From positions 13,936,493-14,000,492 of the forward strand of contig OX637362.1 in NCBI GenBank assembly GCA_951799405.1: a stretch of DNA of 64,000 nt, in the 5' to 3' direction. The notes below the pieces were generated by a model. It was not told the DNA's origin, did no database searches, and saw only the letters and a program-made list of their open reading frames with translations. Below are positions 1 to 10,800 of the stretch, piece after piece (the stretch's first letter is position 1; each line of letters starts with the position of its first letter). A program made the translations under genes and the position numbers. The DNA comes from Agapetus fuscipes (taxonomy: Eukaryota; Arthropoda; Insecta; Trichoptera; Glossosomatidae).

Positions 1-1055
1 AAAAATATCGTGCAAGAATGTGGCATGTTGCATGTTGAGTGTCTGTCTGCATGGTGGCGTAAACATGCGCCAACTATCGGCCGATCTATTTGTGTGGTAC
101 ATTTAGTGGAGTCCGCACACTGGAGTGATGGACGACTGATAAAATCACAGGAAACTGCACCCCCGAAATAGATAATGCGTTGTTAAGCTGATATCCAACT
201 GTAAGGAATAACAAGCGTTAGAAAGTAACCTAGTTTTCCCAAAATGACTTGAAAAATCACATCATACTATTACAATTTTGAGTTTAAATTAAACATGGTG
301 AACATAACATCTGTTTTAAAAATTATGCATGTTGGCAGGTATAACACTTCGTAAAAAATGTTAGGTTGGACTAGGTTTCAGCAAAAATTATCATTAAAAG
401 AATGGACTCTCCTTGAAATTCGAAATTCTCGGTGGAAAATCGTGCCGTTTTGTCTTTGCTTTTTTCCTAGCAACCTGGCCATGCAGTCTCATTTTTTGTC
501 TGTAGAATTTGTGCAGAGTCTATTATCATTGATCTGGACATCATGGCACCCTTATACCAAAGGATTATTGTTGTTAAGGGGGGATCTCTCTTCGTGATTC
601 CTCAGCTCTTAAAAACAGTAATTCACTCGTTGAAATCACGGATGGGAACCATGTACGGATCGAACTAAACGTGAGGAAAATCGTAACTTGCGTGGCCATC
701 TTGTAAAACGTCACTTTAATCAGTTCAGTGTGAGATGTCAGCTAAATTGCTAAAACTTGATGAGTATTCTTTTGAAGTAAAACAAAATAAAACCCTTTGA
801 TGTATTGGATGCAACACCTTTGCACTACAGCAAGTGTCGTAGACCCATAGAATCCCTTGAATCTGGGGAGTCTCCCGCACAGGCTTCCTTAAAGAAATGT
901 CCATGTTCCCCATCGCTCTACTTCGTCGTATCGTTCGTGATTAAATGCCAGTTCAGCTTTCATTCCCAACGTTGCGTACTACGCTAACAAGTGAGATAGT
1001 AATGTGACAGACAGATTGGCTAGGTGAGACAGTCTATCAAACTATCAACCATTTG
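1..1055. other. intergenic sequence, no gene seen
   Basis: Only short open frames without splice context or recognisable protein similarity. AT-rich unique sequence. It could hold 5' untranslated exons or promoter of APC, but nothing in the bases proves it. Confidence 0.5.
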
Positions 1056-1546
1056 ACCGTTCCGTAGGCTAGTGGTTAACATCTCTGACTCGTAAACGGA
1101 AGGTTGTGGGTTCGAATCCCGGCGGAGCACAAAATATATACCATTTATATTTTTATACATGCTCTTCGCTGTGTAAAAAATTCAGATACCTGTACCAAAG
1201 ACCGGTCACTATCGGTCCATCCAGCCTTACAGCAACTGGGTCTTGCTTGAGAATTGGCGTTTTGTAGCGACGACGACCAAACTCGTAAAAGGATCGAGAG
1301 CTCAATTGGTAGAATGTTTGCATTCCATGCCGAGAGCAAGGGTTCGATCTCAAGGTTTACTCAGCCTTAACAAGAAATGAGAACCAGCCACCCTTGGAGT
1401 AGGGAAACCCCCACTTCAACTGAAAGTGGTTGGTGTGAGGCCGGCCCCCTTAACCGTAAAATAAATAGGTCCCGAATCGCCACATGCGACCCCTTCGGGG
1501 ATAATGCAGGCAAAAAGTTGCACTATATGTGGAGCTTAGTTGTGAT
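1056..1546 (+). repeat. Dimeric SINE (A+B), copy 1
   Basis: The first half starts with a tRNA-Thr(CGU)-like head (GTAGGCTAGTGGTTAAC, anticodon-arm CTCGTAA, T-arm GGTTCGAATCCC), followed by the SINE A body ending near 1290. It runs directly into a second tRNA-like head of tRNA-Gly(UCC) type (AGCTCAATTGGTAGAATG, T-arm GGTTCGATCTC) and the SINE B body, which ends with GGAGCTTAGTTGTG. The same A-to-B junction recurs at 18412-18806 and 47971-48398, so this is a real composite family and not a chance insertion. Confidence 0.85.
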
Positions 1547-1582
1547 CAGAAGATATATATAAATATTTGCGTATGGAACTAA

Positions 1583-1606
1583 AGAGCCGCAGGTTGCCGA
1601 CCCCTG
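1583..1606 (-). mobile_element. hAT-type transposon terminus (fragment)
   Basis: Read on the minus strand it starts CAGGGGTCGGCAACCTGCGG, a typical hAT terminal inverted repeat. No partner end with a matching 8-bp flank was found nearby, so only one end is left. Confidence 0.5.
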
Positions 1607-2090
1607 CCCTCGCTAGCCGTATTTGGACGGGCTGTCTGCGGCCAAATTGTCGTGGATTCGCATTAGATACAAAACGAAAGTAATTAGTAGGCTTACCATG
1701 GAGAAGTCAGAGAAGTCAGTGGAGCGCACTTGACTTAATGACCACAAAATTCACCTAATGGTATAATTGCGACATCACTATCACATCAAGTACAAACGTT
1801 AGCGTTTCAACGTAACCACAGCTCTTTACCGGAAATGTATGGAAACTGAAACAACACACCTAACGAGCGATTTAGTTTCCCCACATTTTCTGTAAATAAT
1901 CATAATTTGTAGTAATTGGTCAATTTTTATATGGTAAGGTGCAGTTTGAACGCTATATTTTAAACCAGTGATTTCCAAAGACCCCCCAGGGGTCTACGTT
2001 GGCGTGGAAATATAATGGGGGTCTGCATGTTGTATTTGGGATTTCACTTAATTGTCTGGTTTCGTGAGTTTACTTTTCCAATGTCACCTT
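1607..2090. other. gene-free spacer
   Basis: AT-rich. A CAGGGGTC motif near 1988 resembles another hAT end, without a proven partner. Nothing else identified. Confidence 0.4.
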
Positions 2091-2341
2091 GTTCCTTGAC
2101 TTATAGATTGGTATGCGGCTGACCACCCATGATGTAAGAATGTTTCACTTTGCCAATGTCAACCCTGTTTCAGGGAAGGACGGCAAGAGTTGCAGGGTGT
2201 ATGTCCATTTGAGATTTGTGTTTTTATGTTGTATGTTCACATGAGGCATGTGCAAACGCGAACTTGTAGGTGTCTGGTTGTGGGAATGCATGTAATGTGA
2301 ATCTCCAATGAACAATATCTTTGCAACTTAGATTAGATTAG
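2091..2341 (+). repeat. Family C repeat, copy 1
   Basis: Reference-like copy of the most common repeat here. It begins with CCTTGACTTATAG, passes GGCTGACCACCCATG and TGCCAATGTCA, contains an AAGCGCGAAC-like block, and ends TTGCAACTTAG followed by short (ATTAG)n. The head is unlike any tRNA, 5S or 7SL. The microsatellite-like 3' end and variable 5' end suggest a non-LTR retroposon. Confidence 0.8.
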
Positions 2342-2344
2342 ACC

Positions 2345-2875
2345 GAGCTGTTTCAGGGAAAGACGGCAAGAGTTGCAGGGTGTATGTCCATTTGAGATTT
2401 GGGTTTTTATGTTGTAGGTTCGCATGCGGCATGTGTAAGCGCGAACTTGTAACGTGTATGCTTGTGGGAATGCCTTTAATTTGAATCCCCAATGTTACAT
2501 TTTTTTATTTTATTTTTCAATTATAATGTTGATAAAAATTAAATAAATGTAGACCTTGAGATCCATAGGAATATTACAGTTGTTAGAATTACAAGATAAA
2601 GACAATAAAACTAAAATTGAAATGAAAATAAAATAATATCATAAAAGAAAGGGAAAAAAGAACAAGTTATTAAAATTGTATAAGTTTGTTCCTCAGAAGC
2701 ATATTTCTCACCACATTTCGAAACGAATGTAGGGAATTTGAGAAAATGTCGACATCTGAAAGATTAGTGTTATAATGTGTAGTTGCGCGTCTGAAAAATG
2801 AATTATTTGCATAGTTGGTACTGCAGATAGGAATGTGGAATGTACATATCTTTGCAACTTAGATTAGATTAGATG
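2345..2875 (+). repeat. Family C copy 2, split by a LINE fragment
   Basis: The first part (2345-2498) stops at CCCAATGTTACA. The missing 3' end, CATATCTTTGCAACTTAG, resumes at about 2843 and ends in ATTAGATTAG. Joining the two restores one copy, so the middle segment was inserted later. Confidence 0.75.
2499..2842 (-). mobile_element. LINE 3'-end fragment nested in family C
   Basis: On the minus strand it ends in an A-rich tail (T-rich at 2499-2520 on the plus strand). Upstream is a degenerate frame whose residues resemble the C-terminal tail of non-LTR reverse transcriptases (a FIFQTRNYTL-like stretch, then a FPTFVSKCGEK-like stretch). Short direct repeats of about TTACAT flank it. Confidence 0.55.
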
Positions 2876-3140
2876 CTCATCTCTAGGAGGGGGTCTGCGA
2901 GAAAAAAATAGTTTAGTAACACTGTTTTATACTTTAGGTACAGTACCCCGAGTGTAAAGCATTGCGTAAATCTCACCTCGATTGCGTAAATGAATAATGT
3001 ATGGAATATGCGACGGCACAATTTTGGCGGCTAGGGGTTATTAAAGTGAAATTGGTTTAATGTTTTAGTTTTTTTTATGTCCATGTAAGTACATATTATT
3101 ATTTATTTATTTAAAAAATGTAATTTGTCATACGTGCGTT

Positions 3141-3396
3141 CCTTGACTTATAGGTTGGTATGCGGCTGACCACCCATACTGTAAAAAATGGTTCACTTTG
3201 CCAATGTCACCCCTGTTTCAGGGAAGGTCGGCAAAAGTTGTGGGGCTTATGTTCATTTGAGGTTTGGATTTTATTTGTAAGTACACATTCAGCATTTGTA
3301 AGCGCGAACTACACTTGTTGGTTTGTGGGCATACATCTGAGAGCTTTAAATGAATATATCCTTGCAACTTAGATTATAGATTATAGATCTATAATT
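3141..3396 (+). repeat. Family C copy 3 (subfamily with ATTATAG tail)
   Basis: This subtype carries TTTGGATTTTATTTG and TAGATTATAGATTATAG at its 3' end. Near-identical copies lie at 37314 and 58232, which implies recent activity. A 70-codon open frame spans all three but is a by-product of conserved repeat sequence. Confidence 0.8.
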
Positions 3397-3632
3397 TAAG
3401 CTGCTAATATATATTGACATTTAAGGTTCATATTTGTTGCATGCCCATAGGCAGGCACATGTATGTTCGAGCTTACACATGCTGCACGTGTATATACAAC
3501 ATATACCAACTCAACATGAACATAAACTTTGAAACTCCTGCCGCGTTTCCCTAAAACCGGGGTGGTATGGGCAAAAGTGAACCAAGTTTACAGCATCATA
3601 CCAACCTATTAGTCAAGGAACATGATAAGTAG
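3397..3632 (-). repeat. Family C copy 4, inverted partner of copy 3
   Basis: Diverged minus-strand copy placed tail-to-tail with the preceding plus copy. Together they form a roughly 490-bp imperfect palindrome. Confidence 0.75.
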
Positions 3633-4176
3633 TCAAAACATGTATAGCGTTTTATTCGAAAAAAAATAATCTTTCATTTTCCAGTTATTAGTAGTCTATA
3701 GCTGAATTATGTAAATTTCTATTCACTATAGAATTTTATCTATGACATCTCTGCATACATATTGTATTACCAATTTAAAAATATATACATGTACTCCCAT
3801 TTTAAATCTAGCATTCTAATTTGTATTCTAAATTTAAAAACAATTTAATGCTGCCAGTGTAAAAAAAAACAACAACAGCAAAAGTGAATCATACTCTCCG
3901 TGGTCGTGTACAAGATAAAAAACCTAACGACAATGACATATCTGAGACAATCCAGCTTCCGCCTTGAAGCAATCAACATCTGCTGCAAATAAAAAAGTTC
4001 CGTCGCTTTCCGCGTGGGATGCTATACATTACTCCCATACATATTAGAGTGGGAACCAGGATGAGCTTAAAATTATCAAACAACATCAAGCGTAAAGATG
4101 TACAAGACAGAAATCGTGTACGCAAGTGCTAGACCTAGACTACCTGCAGCACCAGCAAACGAATCGATCCCAACCA
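3633..4176. other. gene-free spacer upstream of APC exon 1
   Basis: AT-rich sequence with no supported ORF, splice structure or repeat. It may contain upstream promoter sequence, but no element is recognisable. Confidence 0.4.
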
Positions 4177-4411
4177 TAGTCTAATCTAATCTAAGTTGCA
4201 AAAAGATTCACATTTTATGCACAGACATGCACAAGTTCGCGCTTAAACATGCCGCATGTGGTCCTACAATATAAAAACCCGAATCTCACATGGACATACA
4301 CCCTGCAACTCTTGCCGACCTTCCCTGAAAACAGGGGTGACATTGGCAAAGTGAACCATTTTCTACAGCATGGGTGGTCAGCCGCATACCAACCTATAAG
4401 TCAAGAAACAT
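4177..4411 (-). repeat. Family C copy 5, abutting APC exon 1
   Basis: Starts with TCTAATCTAATCTAAGTTGC and ends CAACCTATAAGTCAAG. It stops about 15 bases before the first ATG of the proposed APC N-terminal exon and supplies the in-frame upstream stop (TAA 4397-4399). Confidence 0.85.
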
Positions 4412-4426
4412 AATTATTTTAACTCT

Positions 4427-4831
4427 ATGATCCCGAAAAAGTCACAAGGCAATCAAGACTCCATTATGGATCCAGAAACAAACTTTCTTTTGTTAGACGA
4501 CAACTGCAATGCATCCAAAGACAAGAACCAAACCAGAAACAATTTGAGCATTCCCAGTCCGCCGTTTGATGAGTTTGATTCTTGCAACATTGTTTGCGAC
4601 GACATTTCGATAAATTATGGATCCCTGCAGAATTTGAACGTGAAACACATGTTGGATGCGAGCATTTTTGATGATGATGATTCGAATCAGCCTCTAAGTG
4701 GGGTCGCGATGAAGAAAGCAAGGCACTTATTGTCGGATGATTCCGGTGTGGAGTCTGATGTTGCGAATGGAAATGCGTTGAAGACTGCTGCACCAGGAAG
4801 CCGAAGAAGCTCTGATGGAGATAATTGTGTG
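4427..4831 (+). CDS. APC: APC exon 1 (proposed N-terminal coding exon)
   Basis: Acidic, Asn/Asp-rich 135-codon frame ending in a strong donor (GTG|GTAAGT), phase 0, which matches the phase-0 start of the next exon. Met codons lie at 4427 and 4466. An in-frame stop at 4397 limits upward extension and I chose the first Met. It contains DDSGVESD (residues 104-111), a DSGxxS-type motif. Assignment to APC rests on position, strand, phase and character, not on homology. It could be part of another transcript. Confidence 0.6.
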
Positions 4832-7800
4832 GTAAGTTTCGACAGCATTGCCGCCAAAGTGTGTGATGATGACATCAAAACAATTTCAAATGTAATTATG
4901 ACGAATTTCATAAGTTCTTTTCTCCTGAGACCTGTCTTAGTTAGATAATGAGCGAGCGTTGTAAGTTTTCGAAATTGTTTTGAATTTCTACCTAAATTTA
5001 ATTAACGATTAGATCTATGAAGACCCATGTAACTGTAACTCTGTCGCCTTCCGCTAGGGGGGGCCAGAGCCTCTGCTGAGCTGCCTCCATTTTTTCCTAT
5101 CCTTACATACCTCTTTCAATTCATTCATATCCATCACCTTTTTCATGCATTTTCTTCTTTTACGCTCACTTTGTAAATCCCATTCTTTCACAATATCCTC
5201 AATCTGATCACTCCATACTTTTCTCGGTCGTCCCTTACCTCATTTTCCTTTCACACTACCGCGGTATACATATTTTGTCAGTCTTATCATCATTCATTGT
5301 TTCCACATGCCCTAACCATCTCATCATATTCTTTTGTACCTTGACTTTCACATCCTCTTTCAAATTACATTCTTTCTTATCCATTCATTCCTAACTCTAT
5401 CCTTCAGAGTTTTTCCTGTCATTCACCCATAATTACGAGTATTGAGGTAGGTGTTTCATTTTTTTGTACAAAAATTTTATGTTTGGGAGATGATACGGAT
5501 AGAATGTTTGTATAGGTCATGATGGGTAAAAATTTACCGGGGAAAAATAGGAGAGAGTGCATGAAAAAGATTATGACTCTGAATGAAATGAAAGAAGTAT
5601 GTAAGGACCGAAAGAAATGGCGGCTGATTTGCTTTATATACCATCACACAAACACGGTAGACCACCCTCTTCGGGTAACGAAGCCAATTCAGTTTTGTTG
5701 TTTTAACAGCGGAGTGATGTGAGCGAATTTGGGCATCCCGAATAGGGGCAGCCTTACTGCCGAATTCAATACAGATTGAAAACGGTTGAACTGCTTCTTC
5801 GGCTGACCACTATAAAGCGTTGAGCAATAACCAATCCGAGACATCACAAACGCACTCACCAGGGTCTTAACCGCATCTGACGGAAGACACTTTCTAATAG
5901 CCTTTATTTGGTGAAGTGAAGAAAAAAGAGGAAGCTATTGTGGCATCTATTCGCCTTTCCAGTGTCAGATTCCGATCCAGTAAGACTCCTAGAAGTCTCA
6001 CTGGATCAGAAGGCTGGATTAGCTTACCTCCTATGGAGAGTGGTACTCCATTCACTAGTAGATGGTCACGCCTAGATGTGGCTGCCCACAGTATCTGCGT
6101 CTTAGTTCTCCCAGACCTCTCTGTAAGAGCCTGTCCAGATGGAGCGTTTTACGCGCGAGTCGACTCTAAGGCTCTCACGGATCACCGATTGAGAAGCAGC
6201 GCTGTGTAGTGTACAAATAGTCGCCGTGAATTATGTAAATGGCTTCCCACAGAGCTAACATACACCCATAACAATTTCGCGCGCAATAAACAATACTTAG
6301 GCAAAGTTGATGCGATTTTATTTTGATTGGGTAGACTGCCAATGGGGCTCATGACAATAATCCATGCCACTCGTTTTTTTTCTCCGCTTGTGATATATCC
6401 ACCTACCACAGCAGCGCCATATTGGCTTCTAGATCAGTGCTCGCCAACCTTGCGGATCGGTATTTTTTTTGTGCGGATCACTTAAATTATAAAATACATA
6501 TCAAAATAGTGTGTAGGTTAGATTTACGGTAACTGTAACTCTGTCGCCATTCCGCTAGGGGTGGCCAGAGCCTCTGCAGAGCTGCCTCCATTTTTTCCTA
6601 TCCTTACATACCTCTTTCAATTCATTCATGTCCATCACCTTTTTCATGCATTTTCTTCTTTTACGCTCACTTTGTATATCCCATTTTTTCACAATCTCCT
6701 CAATCTGATCACTCCATACTTTCGGTTGTTAGATATATTTGTAAAAAAATATTGAAAATAAAATAAATAACTGGATATTTATACGAGCCGTTAGTTAGAG
6801 AATTTCAGTGTTCTCGGCGTTTCCTTGGCTTCTTAACCAACATCATCAGAAGACACATCCTTGTTCTCATCCTAGTCCTCCGCCAAACGTTATTTGAAGT
6901 AATTTTACAAGTAAATAGTGTTTTATGAAGTATTTGAAAATTTGATATTGTGACAGTATATGGAAACTATAACTTATAATTACTAGTATACAGGTACATT
7001 CTGATACTGCAATCTATGTAAATTAATATATTTGTATTTTAGATTTATATTTAATGCAAGCTCACGAGCAGAGACGTGTTAGTGCGCGCTTAAACATGCT
7101 GCATGTATACTTACTTACAAAATAAACAAAACCTTAAAATAAACATAAACCTTGCAGCCCTTGCAGCCTTTCCCTGATACAGGGGTGACATTGGCACAGT
7201 GAACCATTGGTGGTCAGCCTCAAACCAACGTGTAAGGCAAGGAAAAGAATTCATAAAAAAAAAAACAATAAGCTACGATGATGATGATGATGATTTCTTT
7301 ATCAGCGCCGTTTCGTTACTCAATGTCACTCCAAGGGCGCTTAGTAGTTTACTGGACGAAAAAGTGTGTCTTCATCTTCCTCTTTAGCTCCTCAATCGTC
7401 CTAGACCTCCGGATTTCTGGTGGCAGTTGATTCCAGGTCGCAGGGCCGGCCACCGCAAAAGCACGGTCTCCGAAAACAGTGGCTATAATAAACAAACAAT
7501 AAATGAAATACGTAACATTCAAGATGTGAAAGTATTTTTTAAATTTTGCATGCTGTTTGCGGCCCGTCGGAAAGTCTCTGCGGCCTAGCACCGGCCCGCG
7601 GACCATCAGTTGCGGAGCACTGTTCTAGACATTAGCATCTGTTGTGTTTCCCGCCTTTTTTGCTCGATCCATACTAAGATTCACCGATCACTCTGATGTA
7701 GTCAGCCTCTAGTTGGCGGCTATCATCTCAAATTTACGACCTTGCCTCTCCATATTGCGAAAATTATTTTAACAATGCAAAAATTAATTTCTATAATTCA

Positions 7801-10800
7801 AATATTTCTTTTTGGGATTTGAATCGATGAAGTATGCCCAGATGCTTATTTTAATTTATCTTTTGTTGTGTTGGCATGCTGAATGCCATTTAGGTATTAA
7901 AAATTGCCATAAACCAAATTGGGAATTATTGTGAACTCCGAGGTGAAGGACTCTTTCTATGGAGACTTCCAAAAATAATGTACGCAAATGCTTATTTTTG
8001 ACAAGACTCATTTGTATGTTTTTTTAAATAACCTTAAAAATCCCAAGTGTGGACCTGTCAAAATATTTTACTGTCAATGAAACATTCCCATACTCGTATA
8101 ATCTGTACTGTACTGTATCCTGCCGCCGTTCCACTAGGGGTGGCCGGTACCTCCGTAGATGCGCCTCCACTTTTTTCTGTCCATACAAATCACTTTCATT
8201 TCCTCAATATTCATCACCTTCTTCATACATACTCTTCTCTTATTCTCATTCTGTAGGTTCCATTCTTTCGCAATCTCAATTATTTGGTCTAACCATTCTT
8301 TCCTCGGCCTTCCCCTTCCACGCTTTCCTCTGACATTTCCTTTGTACACTTTCTTCGTTGCAAGTTGTTCGGATGCTTAGATGACCTTGAACTGAATAAA
8401 AAAACTATGGACAAGCTTCTCGTACTGTCCTCTTCTTTCAGCTTATAAGTCACTAGAAACAGCACACCTTCCTAGAGCATTCGTGAAACTATACTACCAA
8501 CTACAAAGAATTAACGAGGGATTAATTTTGTTTCAGTTGGACAATGAAGTGATGGTTGATCCGTGGAGCAGCATGGAATCTTCCAACTCCCCCCTCACGG
8601 AGTCTGGTGGTCCCTCGGCCAGCAGCGACCTGGAGGGCCTGTCTCCCGGGCAGGCCGCGCCCCCCACTGCCTCGCCCCACCAGCCCATAGTCCTGGATCT
8701 CTCAGTTCCACACGCCGGAAGATACGGCACCACCGAGGCAGTCATAGAAGCCAAAGCTTCCGCCAGGCACCTAGGCGGCCTAGCAAACAGCTCCCCACTA
8801 CACAAAACAAACCACCAACTCCGGCAAAACGGACACCAAAAAAGAACAAACGAATTCAGTCTCGATTTGGAACAGATCGAACTAATCGATGACGACGAAG
8901 AACCTTCAACAAGTCACGGAAGAAAACCACACTTCCTAGACGAAGATTATCACCTGCAAAAGAGCGACTCTTGCAGGATTCCTAAACCGCATTTCCTGGA
9001 TTCACCGTCGCCTGACGATGACAAATTCAGCGATGTAACAGATCCACATTTCTTGGACGAGGAAAGAAAAGTTCCTAATGTCGCATTGAAGAAAAAGGAT
9101 CTAAAAGTGTACAGTGGCGCTTCACATATCAGAGATCGCAGTTTCAAAGACAATCATAATTTTGGTCATTCTTCGAGTGATCCGAGGCATTCGCTTGATC
9201 GGCGACACCACATGCTTCCTGGCCAGGCATCTGGTTCCAGTGACAGACATTCCTCTCATATGGACGGCTGGTCGGGGGACCGAGAGCCCTGGCACAACCA
9301 AGACTCGTGCAGTGTCAAAAGCTTTTCTAGTGCTGGTTCAGGGAACGCACCCTTAGGCAGTGCCCACACACAGCTGGATAACAAAGTGGATTGCGTCTAC
9401 TCCTTACTCTCATTACTGTCACTCAGTGCTTCCAACAACACAGACAACATGAGTGAATACCTCCTCGGGATGAGTCACACAATAGAGAACTGCATAACCA
9501 TGAGACAATCTGGATGCATTCCATTAGTTGTTCAACTGATACACTCTAAACTCTCAAGAGAGTCTCAGAACAAAGCTGCTTTAGCCTTGCATAACATGGT
9601 GCATGCTCAACCTGACGACAAGGCAGGGAGAAGGGAAGCTAGGGTGCTGAGGCTATTGGAACAAGTGAGAGAGTATTGCCAGATCTTAGAAGATATTGTT
9701 TACGCAGCTAAAGAAGGATTAGAAGCGTTGCCCGATGACATGAGCAAGCATCCGTCTCAGAGTGTCGCTGCTTTGATGAAATTATCGTTTGACGAAGAGC
9801 ATCGGCATGTCATGTGCCAGTTGGGCGGCTTGCAATCATTGGCAACCCTGGTGACCATAGACCAGGCTGCGCATGGAAGTCTTGTGGACGATGTGCAGTG
9901 TGTTACCATGAGGAAATACTCCGGAATGGCTCTCACCAATTTGACGTTTGGTGATGGCAACAATAAGGCATTGCTGTGCTCCTTCAAAGACTTCATGATG
10001 GCTCTCGTGGATCAACTGCAATCACCTAATGATGACATGAGACAGGTAAGCAGTCTCTTTTATTTTATTAGGTCCGGTCAATAGCTCAGTTCTAAGAATG
10101 CTTGTGTTCCATGCCATAATGCTTGGGTTCGATCACCACCAAGGGTGCTAAGAAATGCTTTCCCATTTCGGTGTTTATTTGAAACAAACAAATGATTGTA
10201 AAAAGTGTGGTATTGAGTTACTGCATTGTAACTGTAACTCTGTCGCCATTCAGCTAGGAGTGACCAGAACTTCTGCAGATTTGCCTCCATTTTTTGCTAT
10301 CCTTGCATACCTTTTTCAATTCATTCATATCCATCACCTTTTTCATACACTTCTTTTACATTCGCTTTGTATATTCCATTCTTTCACAATTTTACCAATC
10401 CGATCATATTTAAATAGTCCGCATAATACCAACAAATTAGTTAAGAGACCATTAATCGGCAATGAAAATAACAACTGCAACTGTATGGAGCATCGTTTCA
10501 GATGCTCTGAGCAAACCCATCTGGAAAAAGATGAAAGACCCGCCTGTTTGCATGCTTGTATTAGCAAATACCTGAGGTTTGGTTCTTCTTTCCTTTTAGA
10601 ATGCTGCAGAAATGAGTTAGGCAAATGTCATTAAATAGCTCCGATACACGACCAGTTGCAACTTTTCGGGGTGTTTCCGTTTCTCGTATCTCAAATTTCA
10701 AAACAAAACTTTGCTCGCTCGACAGCTCGTATCTCAAATTACTTGTATGTAGGGCACTCGTATCTCAAGGTACCACTGTATAAGCAATTACTTAAATATT

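Larger units (their letters stand above)
6435..7622. mobile_element. hAT-type DNA element with nested insertions
   Basis: Terminal inverted repeats start CAGTGCTCGCCAACC (left) and, on the minus strand from the right, CAGTGCTCCGCAACTG. Flanking 8-bp duplications are TTCTAGAT (6427-6434) and TTCTAGAC (7623-7630), one mismatch apart, as expected for hAT. No transposase is visible. The interior holds an RTE-like LINE piece, a family C copy and an L2-like piece. It lies in APC intron 1. Confidence 0.7.

Noticed and set aside
358..597. 79-codon frame near the left edge
   Set aside because: No similarity, no splice context, within AT-rich sequence where such frames occur by chance.
7257..7300. GATGATGATG tract as a coding Asp-rich segment
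   Set aside because: Simple repeat between transposon fragments with no exon borders.
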